Translations under genes and position numbers: made by a program
Shown here: piece by piece, positions 1 through 8,132 of the stretch
How positions within the stretch are numbered: position 1 is the stretch's first letter
Layout of the letters: every line of letters begins with the position of its first letter
The notes under the pieces: model-generated
Databases searched by the model: none
What the model saw: the letters and a program-made list of their open reading frames with translations, nothing else
What the model was told of the DNA's origin: nothing
Assembly: GCA_002373595.1 (NCBI GenBank)
Contig: DFKT01000059.1
Span: 13,584 to 24,949, forward strand
Reading direction: 5' to 3'
Source of the DNA: Lachnospiraceae bacterium UBA3638
GTDB taxonomy: Bacteria > Bacillota > Clostridia > Lachnospirales > Lachnospiraceae
DNA length: 11,366 bases

Positions 1-123
1 ATCTTTTGCTTTATCCTTTGCTTCTTCTGCCGCTTTCTCAGGATCGTCCTGAGCCTCTTTTATCTTGTCCTTCGTTTTATCCTTGGATTCGTCCGCTTTA
101 TCCTTTGCCGTATCCTTAGCTTC
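1..123 (-). repeat. Low-complexity Lys/Asp/Ala-rich coding repeat
   Basis: Codons 384-424 of the secreted GLUG protein repeat short motifs such as AKDKA, ESKDK, TKDK and EEAKDKAKD, visible in the DNA as recurring ctttatccttt-like words. The pattern predicts a long, highly charged helix or an extended spacer rather than a globular domain. It continues past the window edge, so its full length cannot be given. Confidence 0.6.
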
Positions 124-1272
124 ATCGGCAAGCTTCTCTGCTTCAAGTCCTGTATCGGTTCCGTCGGAATAAAGCTTTGCAAGCTCGTCCGCGCTGTCCA
201 GTGCGGCTTTGGAGTGATCGCTTAATTTCTCAAGATCATCGCTTATAGCTTCTCCGGCTGCCTCAGCAGTATTGATGGTAGCAACAACACTGTCGTTAAC
301 GCGTTCTATGGATGATCTTATGGACTTCGCCTTATCCGTCTCAATATAGGGCTCGAGCTGACCCGCTATTCCGCCGACATCTTTCTTGCCATATACAAAT
401 CCATAGTTGTGAGATGAATAGATAAGTCCGAGAGTGCGTCCCGCGATACCGCCGATATTGTAACCGACATGATCGTATCCTACGACGCCCTCGTTCCTGC
501 AGAAATCAATAACGCCGTCGGAATAACCGATTATACCACCCGTGTCGACACCGCTCTGCATACTCGGTGCTGTGGTCTCATCGGTTATGGTCTCTATGAT
601 ATCTTCACTCTTTTCGTCATCGCCCATTACCCAGGATTCGGTATTATTGACATTACCTTTATTGACGCAGTAGCTTACTCTTCCGAAGTTCTTGCCTGCG
701 ATTCCGCCCGTGTAATAATACCCGCTTACATCCACTGTGCTCTCGCATTTGTAGATGAATCCTCCGGGCTGATTGATGCCGACGAGTCCGCCGGTCTCAC
801 GGTTTCCGCTGACGCTTCCGCTCACACTGCATTTCTCAATAAGTCCCTGGTTGATACCTGCGAGCATACCGGTGCATTTCTGATCGCCGGTTGCGATCAC
901 GGTACCTGATATATTCAGATCGCGCACAGTTCCCTGCGGTCCTATATATCTGAAAAAGCCCGTAACATAACCCTCTCCGCCGTAGGTATATCCCGAGACA
1001 GTATGTCCGTTTCCTTCAAATTTCCCGTTAAAGATTGGGATGCCTTTGAAATCCGCCCCTGTCAGATCTATATCCGCATCAAGCTTTACGGTCTTTCCGA
1101 CTGACCACGAATCGTCATGACAGTTATTCTCAAGCCCGATCAGATCGTCCGCCGAGTCTATGGTTATCAATCTGAGCGGATCCTCTTCTGTTGCAAGAGC
1201 ATGTATCGGCGAGAGCATCTGAAGAGTCATTGCAGCCGTAAGTATCAATGAAAACATCTTTTTATTTCTCAT
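1..1272 (-). CDS. Secreted GLUG-repeat protein, 3' end cut by window edge
   Basis: An open frame of 424 codons runs without a stop to the window edge, so the C-terminus is missing. Residues 1-27 form a typical signal peptide: MRNKK, a hydrophobic core, and a likely cut after ALA at residue 27. Residues about 131-310 hold five or six repeats of GLUG type, recognisable as TGGLVGIN, TGGIAGKN, TGGIIGY, IGGIAGR and VGGIAGQ, each followed by short beta-prone segments with Cys or aromatic residues. GLUG repeats are known from bacterial surface proteins and probably form a beta-solenoid. Residues about 313-424 become helical and charged, ending in Lys/Asp/Ala/Glu-rich sequence. The ATG at 1272 has GGAGGG eight bases upstream and overlaps the end of the MMPL gene by 11 bases, so the two are probably translated together. 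The product should be exported. Its function is unknown; adhesion, or a partner of the transporter, are guesses. Confidence 0.85.
   Translation of the reverse strand, partial: MRNKKMFSLILTAAMTLQMLSPIHALATEEDPLRLITIDSADDLIGLENNCHDDSWSVGKTVKLDADIDLTGADFKGIPIFNGKFEGNGHTVSGYTYGGEGYVTGFFRYIGPQGTVRDLNISGTVIATGDQKCTGMLAGINQGLIEKCSVSGSVSGNRETGGLVGINQPGGFIYKCESTVDVSGYYYTGGIAGKNFGRVSYCVNKGNVNNTESWVMGDDEKSEDIIETITDETTAPSMQSGVDTGGIIGYSDGVIDFCRNEGVVGYDHVGYNIGGIAGRTLGLIYSSHNYGFVYGKKDVGGIAGQLEPYIETDKAKSIRSSIERVNDSVVATINTAEAAGEAISDDLEKLSDHSKAALDSADELAKLYSDGTDTGLEAEKLADEAKDTAKDKADESKDKTKDKIKEAQDDPEKAAEEAKDKAKD
343..882 (-). other. GLUG-type repeat region of the secreted protein
   Basis: Residues about 131-310 of the secreted protein hold successive units of 20-40 residues. 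Each opens with a G-[GM]-[IL]-[VAI]-G box, followed by a turn and a short strand containing Cys, Tyr or Ser. The units have diverged and one longer insert, Asp/Glu/Thr-rich, lies at about residues 211-243. The repeat is at protein level; no exact DNA repeat is evident. Confidence 0.65.
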
Positions 1273-3724
1273 CGTCTTCGCCCTCCGTTACCATATTGCC
1301 CATGGTTACGATCGCATTCACCTCACCTTTGACCAGTGCATGCATCTCTCCGATGACTGCACCGTTTACCTGGCCTCTGACAAAGCCGTCAACTCTGACA
1401 GTACCGAAGCCCCTGTCGAGTTTGATGGGCGATGACACTTCGAAACTTGTCTTCTCTATTACCTTCTCTCCCACCATGAGTATCTGAGGGAGAACAAACA
1501 TAACAAGGATGATCGAGATAATGGTACCTCGTCCGAGACATTGTCCAATGCCGCATATCGCTCCGTCGGACGAGAGATTTCCTATCATAAATCCGGCAAG
1601 TACCATCATGGATCCCGATGTGATGATCGTGGGGAATGCGAAGTTGAGCGTCTCTATTATCGCAGTCTTTTTGTCCATGATCTTGCGCAGTTCGGTATAT
1701 CGACCGGATATAACGATCGCATAATCGATATTTGCACCCATCTGAATGGAACTTACGATGACATATCCGAGGAAGAAGAGATTGTTGTGCTGAAGAGCCG
1801 GGAATGCAAAGTTGATCCATATCGCACCCTGTATTACAGCGATAAGGAGAACGGGCATTCCGGCTGACAGGAATGTAAACAGCAATACGACCAGGACTGC
1901 CAATATTGATACAACGCTTACGACTGTATTGTCTCTGTCGAACGATTTCTTGAGATCATACTGGCTTGTCGAATTACCTGCGACGAGAACCTTGCTCTCA
2001 TCGTAATACCTGCCTGCGATCTCATGCATCTTGTCCAGAAATGCAAATGTTTCCTCTCCCTCTTCAGGAAGCGTGAGATATACGAGCATGCGGCTGTAGT
2101 TCTCTCCCTGCAGCTGCTGCTTGGCCATGGTCATTTTGTCATTGGCATCCCTAAGTTTATCAAAGGTCTCACTGTCGAGAGTCACATATCCCTGATTCAC
2201 TTCATCATAGAGGAACATAATGATGTCGATCAGCGGCACACTGTACCCGGAGAAACCGTTGATGATCTTGGCGTAGTTCTCATCATTTATCGCATACGCC
2301 ATATACAGAAGTTCAGACACTTCATAGTCCACATCCATCAACTCCGAGAATTCTCTCGCGGTGAGCTGATCGGTGAGCATGTATCCGTCCATCGCTTCCG
2401 TATTGGCAAGCCCTTGTGTATGATCGACTTCAGGCATATTGTCGAGTTCAGCCAGAAGTTTCTTCTCCTTGTCATAATCGCCTGACGGTACTACAAGCGC
2501 GACGAAATTAGATCTGCCGAAACTCTCCTCGATCATCTCCTGCGCGATCTGCGTGCTGTTCTTTACAGGAGTCTCTATCTGTGAATATCCGTAAACAAAA
2601 GGACAGTTCTTTTGAACAAGCATTGCGGCGATGATAAGTACGACAAAAGCAGGTGCGATTATATATCTCGTATGATAATCAAATTTACCCACCAGCGGGA
2701 TCTTGGGAACAAAGCTCTTGTGCTTAGTCTTGTCCATTGCCTTGCCGAAGATCATCAGCAGTCCGGGCATGAGAAGGAATACCGAGAAGAGGCTGAAGAA
2801 GATCGCCTTGATAAGACATATTGCCATATCGCGTCCAATACCGAACTGCATGAAGAGCATGGCGACAAGTCCGCCTATAGTGGTAAGCGAACTTGCAAAT
2901 ATCTCGGGGATAGCTTTGCTCAGAGCGATGATATCCGCTTCTCTGATGGAAAGCGATTCATGTTCTTCTTTGTATCTGTTACAGAATATGACCGCATAAT
3001 CAACGGACAGCGCAAGCTGAAGCACTATAGTTACCGAGTTCGAAACAAAAGAGATCGTGCCAAGCATGAAGTTGGTGCCTGCAGCAAGTATCGCTGATGC
3101 TCCGAATGTAAGTATAAGAACCGGAACCTCCGCATATGTGAGCGATGTGAACAGGAGCACCGAGAGCACAACTATCGCAACCAGCACGCTTACGACCTGC
3201 ATCTCGCTCTCTATCTGCTTGGCCGATGCATCTCCCATTGATGTGGATACATATATGTCATATCCCTCGAGTCCTGATTCTATATCCTCGAGAGCTTCCA
3301 ACGCTTTGTCATCATCCTCGGCATATCTGAAAGTGATGTTGTACAAAGCGGAGAAATTATTGTAATGCTCGCTGCTGTCATCAAACGAAAGCAGATAAAC
3401 ATCACTCCTGCTCTCGATGATGTCCGCTATGCGTCTTGCTTCATCATAGTTTATGTTAGTCACCATGATGTCCGCAGTACCGTATGTGATGAACTCTTCG
3501 CCCATCAGGTCTATACCGCGTCTGGTCTCTGAAGTACCGGGAAGATATGCAGCCAGATCGTTCTCAACTTTGACCCATCCGCTCGATATCAGACAGAATA
3601 TTATTCCTATCCCGAAAATAAGAAAGAACAGGTTTCTCCTGTCCACAATAAATGTGGCGACTTTAACCATTACAGAGTTACCTTCGCCCTTAGCCTTTTG
3701 TTTCTGCTCGTCCTTGATGTCCAT
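1262..3724 (-). CDS. MMPL/RND-family membrane transporter
   Basis: The 820-residue product has the duplicated layout of RND/MMPL transporters. TM1 is near residues 31-49, followed by an extracytoplasmic domain at about 50-175 and a helix bundle at about 177-327. A second half follows with TM7 near 354-370, a large external domain at about 375-595 and a bundle at about 598-750. Each half has an Asp in the TM4-type helix, D242 in LSVDYAV and D667 in NIDYAI, matching the proton-relay region of the family. After the last helix an unusual tail (about 770-808) shows a V-x-G pattern. Family members move lipids, fatty acids or other hydrophobic compounds with the proton gradient; the substrate here is unknown. 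The ATG at 3724 has an in-frame TGA nine bases upstream but only a poor ribosome site. An ATG at 3670 (Met19), behind GAAGG, is a serious alternative start. Confidence 0.9.
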   Translation of the reverse strand: MDIKDEQKQKAKGEGNSVMVKVATFIVDRRNLFFLIFGIGIIFCLISSGWVKVENDLAAYLPGTSETRRGIDLMGEEFITYGTADIMVTNINYDEARRIADIIESRSDVYLLSFDDSSEHYNNFSALYNITFRYAEDDDKALEALEDIESGLEGYDIYVSTSMGDASAKQIESEMQVVSVLVAIVVLSVLLFTSLTYAEVPVLILTFGASAILAAGTNFMLGTISFVSNSVTIVLQLALSVDYAVIFCNRYKEEHESLSIREADIIALSKAIPEIFASSLTTIGGLVAMLFMQFGIGRDMAICLIKAIFFSLFSVFLLMPGLLMIFGKAMDKTKHKSFVPKIPLVGKFDYHTRYIIAPAFVVLIIAAMLVQKNCPFVYGYSQIETPVKNSTQIAQEMIEESFGRSNFVALVVPSGDYDKEKKLLAELDNMPEVDHTQGLANTEAMDGYMLTDQLTAREFSELMDVDYEVSELLYMAYAINDENYAKIINGFSGYSVPLIDIIMFLYDEVNQGYVTLDSETFDKLRDANDKMTMAKQQLQGENYSRMLVYLTLPEEGEETFAFLDKMHEIAGRYYDESKVLVAGNSTSQYDLKKSFDRDNTVVSVVSILAVLVVLLFTFLSAGMPVLLIAVIQGAIWINFAFPALQHNNLFFLGYVIVSSIQMGANIDYAIVISGRYTELRKIMDKKTAIIETLNFAFPTIITSGSMMVLAGFMIGNLSSDGAICGIGQCLGRGTIISIILVMFVLPQILMVGEKVIEKTSFEVSSPIKLDRGFGTVRVDGFVRGQVNGAVIGEMHALVKGEVNAIVTMGNMVTEGEDDEK
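1281..1286 (-). promoter_or_regulatory. Ribosome binding site of the GLUG protein gene
   Basis: GGAGGG on the minus strand, eight bases before the ATG at 1272, lies inside the last codons of the MMPL gene. It fixes the start of the secreted protein and implies translational coupling. Confidence 0.75.
1301..1417 (-). other. V-x-G patterned C-terminal tail of the MMPL protein
   Basis: Residues about 770-808, after the last predicted membrane helix, read as alternating hydrophobic positions with Gly at short intervals: VRVDG, FVRGQVNG, AVIG, LVKGEVN. The pattern resembles the short turns of bactofilin-like or other beta-solenoid sequences. It should face the cytoplasm if the usual RND topology holds. 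It is not part of the standard MMPL core. Confidence 0.5.
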
Positions 3725-3771
3725 TTTAAATCACTTTTGTTTGATCCTTTCCCTTTTAAGTCCTTTATGTC

Positions 3772-3800
3772 ATATCAAAGAAGTTTTGATTCTTTGACAA
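3772..3800 (-). promoter_or_regulatory. Possible weak internal promoter before the MMPL gene
   Basis: On the minus strand TTGTCA (one mismatch to the -35 consensus) lies 17 bases before TGATAT, a poor -10 match at three of six positions. It overlaps the 8-bp inverted repeat. It is reported because this is the longest gene-free gap of the cluster (50 bases) and the gene function changes here. The evidence is weak. Confidence 0.18.
3775..3797. repeat. 8-bp perfect inverted repeat at the end of deoC
   Basis: TCAAAGAA and TTCTTTGA form a perfect 8-base inverted repeat around a 7-base loop and include the deoC stop codon. The stem is AT-rich and no T-tract follows on either strand, so it is a poor candidate for a Rho-independent terminator. 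It could be a weak RNA hairpin, an operator-like palindrome or chance. Confidence 0.35.
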
Positions 3801-4449
3801 TCTTAACAACTCTGCTGGTGCCGAGTCTCGAAGCACCCAGATCAAGAAATCTGTCGGCATCCTCTATACTCGAGATACCTCCCGCTGCTTTGATCTTAAC
3901 ATCCTTGCCGACGTATTTCGCAAAAAGTTCTATGTCCGCAAAGGTTGCTCCTGCAGTGGAGAATCCGGTAGAAGTCTTGATAAAGTCTGCCTTGCTCTCG
4001 GTGACTATCTCGCACATCTTCTTCTTTTCATCATCCGTAAGAAGGCATGTCTCAATGATGACCTTCAGGATGATATCTTCTCTGAATGATTTGCATGCAT
4101 CATTTATCCTGATGATCTCGTTCTTAACATACTCATTCCTGCCCGCCTTGAGCATGCCGATATTGATGACCATATCTATCTCGTCAGCGCCTTTTTTAAG
4201 CGCATCCTGAGTCTCAAAGACTTTTGACTCAGTGGTCATATTTCCGTTGGGGAATCCTATAACGGTGCAGATCTTCATCCTGCCCTGCGCATGCTTTGAT
4301 GCCGTCTCTATATAGCAGGGCGGAATACATATCGATGCTGTGCTATACTTTATCGCATCATCCAGGAGCTCGATGATCTGGCCGGGCGTTGCCTCCTGCT
4401 TAAGCAAAGTATGATCACATGCTGCGAGTATCTCTTTAATGTCTCTCAT
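3775..4449 (-). CDS. deoC: Deoxyribose-phosphate aldolase
   Basis: DeoC splits 2-deoxy-D-ribose 5-phosphate into glyceraldehyde 3-phosphate and acetaldehyde in the cytoplasm, the last step of deoxynucleoside breakdown. The product has 224 residues, the usual length of the short bacterial form. The opening CDHTLLK, the central EIDMVINIG with Asp92, the FIKTSTGF segment with Lys158 as the Schiff-base lysine, and KIKAAGGI with Lys187 as the second active-site lysine are all present, so the enzyme should be active. The ATG at 4449 follows AAGGAGA with five bases between, and the site nearly touches the stop of the AAA+ gene 11 bases upstream, so the two are surely in one transcript. No deoxynucleoside phosphorylase or phosphopentomutase gene is in view, which makes its place in a glycerol cluster notable. 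Confidence 0.96.
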   Translation of the reverse strand: MRDIKEILAACDHTLLKQEATPGQIIELLDDAIKYSTASICIPPCYIETASKHAQGRMKICTVIGFPNGNMTTESKVFETQDALKKGADEIDMVINIGMLKAGRNEYVKNEIIRINDACKSFREDIILKVIIETCLLTDDEKKKMCEIVTESKADFIKTSTGFSTAGATFADIELFAKYVGKDVKIKAAGGISSIEDADRFLDLGASRLGTSRVVKIVKESKLL

Positions 4450-4454
4450 CTCTT

Positions 4455-4461
4455 TCTCCTT
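4455..4461 (-). promoter_or_regulatory. Ribosome binding site of deoC
   Basis: AAGGAGA on the minus strand, five bases before the deoC ATG at 4449, touches the TAA stop of the AAA+ gene (4461-4463). It supports the chosen start and tight coupling of the two genes. Confidence 0.75.
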
Positions 4462-6632
4462 TATGACAAAAATCCTATAGGACCTACGCCCTCTTTTTCG
4501 CCCTTTACCATCTTAGCGAAATCATTCTCCTCAGTTGATGTAACGATGTCCTCTGCGCGGATGACGACCTCCTTGTCCTCTCCGGTATAGTATCTGTATG
4601 CAGCCTTACCCCATGCTCTTTCGTAGAGATTGCGGATCAGTCTGCCGTTGCTGAACGTCTTGGACTTAAGCGTCTCTTCTCCGATAGAGCTGACGAATTT
4701 TCTGACTGCATCCTCAACCGCTTTGTCGTGCTCGCCCTCTCCCATGTTGGACCAGAAGATATCTTCCAGTTCCTCCTTGGTATAGTTGGGGAATTCGATC
4801 TCGTAGGGAACTCTGCTCTCAAATCCGGGATTGGACTTGATCAGATTGTGCATCTCATCCGTATAGCCGGCCATGATGATACAGAAATCCTTCCTGTGAT
4901 TCTCCATCTCGGTAAGAAGAGTAGCTATTGCCTCATGTCCATAGTCCTTAGGCGAATCCTCGACATAGAGACTGTATGCCTCATCGATGAAAAGGACCGA
5001 TCCATATGCATCACGGCAGTACGCCGCAGTCTTGGGTGCGGTATCACCGATATATCTTCCGCAGAGGTCTCTTCCTTTTATCTCGTAGAAGAGTCCCTTA
5101 CTGAGGATGCCTTCCTCTTTAAATATCCTGGCCACGAGTCTGGCTACCGTGGTCTTGCCCGTTCCGGGACTGCCCGTAAACATCATATGGATACAGGGTA
5201 CATTCGCTTCGCCGTTCTTCTCTCTGAGTTCCTTGGATACTCTTATCTGAGCGACGATCTCGCGGATCTTTTTCTTGACCTGCTCGAGACCTATCATATT
5301 GCCGAGGATCTCGTAGGGATCCTCTGTCGATCTCTCATCGAGATAATTGTCAAAGTCGGCGGTATGGATCTTGCTGTCCGCATTTCCTTTTCTGTCATTC
5401 TCGAGAGCCTTGTCATAGAGGAATTCACCAACCATATTGTTGAGCGCTTTGTATCCGTAGAAGTAGTCGTTCTTCTTCTTGCGCATGATCCACTGCTCGA
5501 TGGATGAGTCGACATCATTATCGGTCGAGAAGTGATACTTCACTGTTCTGGACTTGACGTAGTCCACCATGTTGGAGATAGGGATGGGCGGAACGTCCAC
5601 TCTCCTTACCGCCATGACCTCCCCGAGCTGATCCTGTATGCGGTTCAGGACCTGTTCCTCCATATACGGAGTCCTGAATATGCACATGTAACTCGTAGCG
5701 AATTTCTCTATTATCCTGAGTGAGTCTCTCACGAGATCCACATTAAGTTCATCGACCCACTCCGAGATATCAAAGCAGAGTATGATCTTCCTGCGCTCGG
5801 TACGATTTGCTCTCGAGAAGCTCTCCGCCTTTTCGCATGCCGTAGCCCAGGCGTCATCCTCCTCGCCCTTTACTTTGTGGATGACCATCTCCTCGAACAT
5901 GGCATCGTAGTCGATTGCTTTCTGTTCGGATTCATTTTCCTTATCGCGGTCATTGCCTTTCTTTTTCTGCTCTTCTACCAGATCGTAATACATATAAATC
6001 TTGCATATGGAGCGGATGAATGCGGTCAGTCCGAATCCTCTGTTGATCGGTATCAGGAGATTCTGCTGCCAGAGTATCTCCTCAGCGTTCATGGACATAA
6101 GGCCCCTGATCGCCGAATTAAGCTCATAGAGATAATCCTTCATCGCAGGTGAATACCTGATGGGAGGATTCGAGCATATATCGGAAAGGATCGTATTTAT
6201 ATCATCATTTCCTTCTCCCTCATCGTATTCTTCTATGATGTCGGGGATCGTGATCTTACTATGGTCTGCAGCAGGAGAAGCTACAGCACCTTCCTCAGGA
6301 GTTCTCTCTGCACGGGGCTGCTCTGCGATGGCTTCCGTCCTGCTTTCGTTTTCCTCATGCTCATCCTCTTCCGTTGTAATGAACATGAGTCCTTCCGTCG
6401 TGTTAACTCCGAAGAGGTTTGTAACAAACCCTGTTAATCCCGTGATAAATGAATCGGTAGTATCGCTGCTTACCCTTACGAGTACCATAGTAGATTCGGA
6501 CTTCAAAAGAGTCGCTCCGAATCCCTTGGCATATTTCTCGATCTCTCTTATGGGATTAATATTCTTTGCACTTCTGAATTCGTTAACCTTGCTCCTCTCA
6601 AAAGAGATCTTTACTCTGTTATTGTCAGCCAT
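4461..6632 (-). CDS. CbbX/SpoVK-type AAA+ ATPase with a degenerate extra domain
   Basis: I start this gene at the ATG at 6632 (723 residues), because GGAGG lies ten bases upstream and the ATG overlaps the glpK TGA as TGATG. A longer reading exists but lacks this support. Residues 1-87 are an unrecognised N-terminal domain, followed by an acidic Glu/Pro/Ala linker to about 145. Residues about 163-425 look like a decayed AAA fold: the P-loop position reads INRGFGLT (no Lys-Thr) and a Walker B-like KIILCFDIS follows at about 282-290. Residues about 438-640 are a complete CbxX/CfqX AAA+ domain with Walker A GSPGTGKT (487-494, Lys493), Walker [10 protein letters not shown] (Asp550, Glu551), an arginine-finger candidate Arg607 in FESRVPY and sensor-2-like NGRLIRN. 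Relatives act as ring-shaped remodellers of enzyme complexes (CbbX on Rubisco) or in sporulation and secretion. The target here is unknown; its neighbour GlpK or the dehydrogenase is a guess from context. Confidence 0.88.
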   Translation of the reverse strand: MADNNRVKISFERSKVNEFRSAKNINPIREIEKYAKGFGATLLKSESTMVLVRVSSDTTDSFITGLTGFVTNLFGVNTTEGLMFITTEEDEHEENESRTEAIAEQPRAERTPEEGAVASPAADHSKITIPDIIEEYDEGEGNDDINTILSDICSNPPIRYSPAMKDYLYELNSAIRGLMSMNAEEILWQQNLLIPINRGFGLTAFIRSICKIYMYYDLVEEQKKKGNDRDKENESEQKAIDYDAMFEEMVIHKVKGEEDDAWATACEKAESFSRANRTERRKIILCFDISEWVDELNVDLVRDSLRIIEKFATSYMCIFRTPYMEEQVLNRIQDQLGEVMAVRRVDVPPIPISNMVDYVKSRTVKYHFSTDNDVDSSIEQWIMRKKKNDYFYGYKALNNMVGEFLYDKALENDRKGNADSKIHTADFDNYLDERSTEDPYEILGNMIGLEQVKKKIREIVAQIRVSKELREKNGEANVPCIHMMFTGSPGTGKTTVARLVARIFKEEGILSKGLFYEIKGRDLCGRYIGDTAPKTAAYCRDAYGSVLFIDEAYSLYVEDSPKDYGHEAIATLLTEMENHRKDFCIIMAGYTDEMHNLIKSNPGFESRVPYEIEFPNYTKEELEDIFWSNMGEGEHDKAVEDAVRKFVSSIGEETLKSKTFSNGRLIRNLYERAWGKAAYRYYTGEDKEVVIRAEDIVTSTEENDFAKMVKGEKEGVGPIGFLS
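5151..5174 (-). other. Walker A motif of the active AAA+ domain
   Basis: Codons 487-494 encode GSPGTGKT, an intact nucleotide-binding P-loop. This contrasts with the matching place in the upstream domain, where INRGFGLT lacks the Lys-Thr pair. Confidence 0.9.
5364..6146 (-). other. Probable degenerate AAA-like domain
   Basis: This is roughly residues 163-423 of the AAA+ protein. Near 6024-6056 the sequence [13 protein letters not shown] sits where a P-loop followed by a helix would be, with the catalytic Lys-Thr missing. [11 protein letters not shown] further on resembles a Walker B strand, and the helical [19 protein letters not shown] segment could be a lid. A charged insert (about residues 220-245) separates the P-loop-like and later segments. 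The reading rests on motif spacing only; no structure comparison was possible. Confidence 0.4.
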
Positions 6633-8131
6633 CAGTCTTCTTCCTCCGTATATGCAAGTGCACATCTGACTGCTCTCTTCCATCCCTTAAGAAGAGCTTT
6701 CCTTCTCTCCTCATCCATCCGGGGACTGAATACTTTTCCTACTTTGAGATTCTCCCTGAGATCATCTCTGTCCTTCCAGTATCCTACCGTAAGTCCCGCG
6801 AGATAAGCCGCTCCGAGAGCTGTCGTCTCTATGCAGGTAGGTCTTACTACATCCGCACCCGTTATATCCGCCTGGAATCCCATCAGGAAATCATTGGCGC
6901 TGGCACCTCCGTCCACCTTGAGAGATGTAAGGCTTATCCCTGAGTCTTTCTCCATAGCACGTATAACATCTGCGGTCTGATAACATATCGACTCGAGAGT
7001 CGCTCTTATGAAATGTTCCTTGCTCACGCCTCTCGTCAGTCCCACTACAGTGCCCCTTGCATAAGGGTTCCAATAGGGTGCTCCAAGTCCTGCAAAAGCA
7101 GGCACGATATACATCCCGTCGGTATCTTCAACAGCCTCAGCATATTCTCTTGTCTGCGAAGCGGTCTTGATCATTCTCATGCCGTCACGCAGCCACTGTA
7201 CCGCAGCACCGGCAACGAACACACTTCCCTCAAGCGCATAGTCCGGCTTCTCATCCGTCCCGGCAGCTATCGTGGTGAGCAAACCCGAGGCAGAGTCTAT
7301 CGCTTTCTTACCTGTGTTCATCAAGAGGAAGCACCCCGTTCCGTATGTATTCTTGAGATCCCCCTCGTTAAAGCATAGCTGTCCGAAGAGTGCACTCTGC
7401 TGGTCTCCGGCCACACCTGCTATCGGTATCTCTCCTCCGAGTACAGTCTCATCCGTAGTGCCGTAGCCATATCCCGAAGGATGAACCTCCGGAAGCATGC
7501 ACTCGGGTATATCAAAATACTCAAGTATCTTCTTATCCCATTCAAGCTTATGGATATCAAAGAGCATCGTCCTCGACGCATTGGTATAATCCGTCGCATG
7601 TACTCTTCCCTTGGTGAGATTCCATATCAGCCAGCAGTCAACGGTACCGAAAAGTATCTCTCCGTTCTTCGCTCTGTCCCTCACTCCCGGTACGTTCTCA
7701 AGGATCCATGCGATCTTGGATGCGCTGAAATAAGCATCAGGGATAAGTCCTGTCGTCTTTCTCACATGATCCGAAAGATCGTCCGCCTTAAGCTTATCTA
7801 TCATATCCGCAGTACGTCTGCACTGCCAGACGATCGCATTATATACGGGCTGACCCGTCTTCCTGTCCCACAGTATAGTGGTCTCTCTCTGATTGGTGAT
7901 GCCTATGGCAGCGATATCGGATGCAGTCACTCCCTTAATAGCCATACACTCAGTCGCTACCGAAAGCTGTGATGACCATATCTCCATCGGATTGTGCTCG
8001 ACCCATCCGGCTTTCGGATAGACCTGTGAGAATTCCTTCTGCTCCATCGCGCAGATATTACCGCTTCTGTCAAAGAGTATGCATCTGGAGCTGGTGGTTC
8101 CCTGATCGAGGGCCATTATATACTCAGCCAT
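6632..8131 (-). CDS. glpK: Glycerol kinase
   Basis: GlpK transfers phosphate from ATP to glycerol, giving sn-glycerol 3-phosphate in the cytoplasm and trapping the substrate. The 499-residue length is normal for this FGGY-family kinase. The N-terminal LDQGTTSSR phosphate loop (residues 8-16), glycerol-binding Arg81-Glu82, Trp101 and Tyr133, the catalytic Asp243 in [17 protein letters not shown] at 263-268 and the C-terminal FGGY signature region near 364-390 are present. The ATG at 8131 follows AGGAAGG with five bases between, one base after the DUF1667 stop. The segment before AGDQQ reads [14 protein letters not shown], so the histidine that the PTS protein HPr phosphorylates in well-studied Gram-positive GlpKs seems to be a Thr (about residue 229). 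If so, that control is absent. The identification is secure. Confidence 0.98.
   Translation of the reverse strand: MAEYIMALDQGTTSSRCILFDRSGNICAMEQKEFSQVYPKAGWVEHNPMEIWSSQLSVATECMAIKGVTASDIAAIGITNQRETTILWDRKTGQPVYNAIVWQCRRTADMIDKLKADDLSDHVRKTTGLIPDAYFSASKIAWILENVPGVRDRAKNGEILFGTVDCWLIWNLTKGRVHATDYTNASRTMLFDIHKLEWDKKILEYFDIPECMLPEVHPSGYGYGTTDETVLGGEIPIAGVAGDQQSALFGQLCFNEGDLKNTYGTGCFLLMNTGKKAIDSASGLLTTIAAGTDEKPDYALEGSVFVAGAAVQWLRDGMRMIKTASQTREYAEAVEDTDGMYIVPAFAGLGAPYWNPYARGTVVGLTRGVSKEHFIRATLESICYQTADVIRAMEKDSGISLTSLKVDGGASANDFLMGFQADITGADVVRPTCIETTALGAAYLAGLTVGYWKDRDDLRENLKVGKVFSPRMDEERRKALLKGWKRAVRCALAYTEEED
6643..6647 (-). promoter_or_regulatory. Ribosome binding site of the AAA+ gene
   Basis: GGAGG on the minus strand, ten bases before the ATG at 6632 and inside the last codons of glpK, decides the start of the AAA+ protein in favour of MADNN over a start 17 codons earlier. 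Confidence 0.75.
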
Positions 8132-8132
8132 A

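Noticed and set aside
469..909. A 146-codon plus-strand frame at the left end
   Set aside because: It is opposite the GLUG repeat region. Its composition follows from the reverse complement of the Gly/Ile-rich repeats and it has no known motif.
3775..3797. The inverted repeat as a Rho-independent terminator of the glycerol genes
   Set aside because: The stem is only 8 AT-rich pairs and no run of T follows it on the minus strand.
4728..5507. A 259-codon open frame on the plus strand
   Set aside because: It lies wholly antisense to the AAA+ gene, whose Walker motifs are intact. Its product has no recognisable domain, and long antisense frames are common opposite genes with this codon usage.
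6633..6683. A 17-codon N-terminal extension of the AAA+ protein
   Set aside because: It lies inside the end of glpK, has no ribosome site at its start, and the downstream ATG at 6632 has GGAGG at good distance plus the stop-start overlap.
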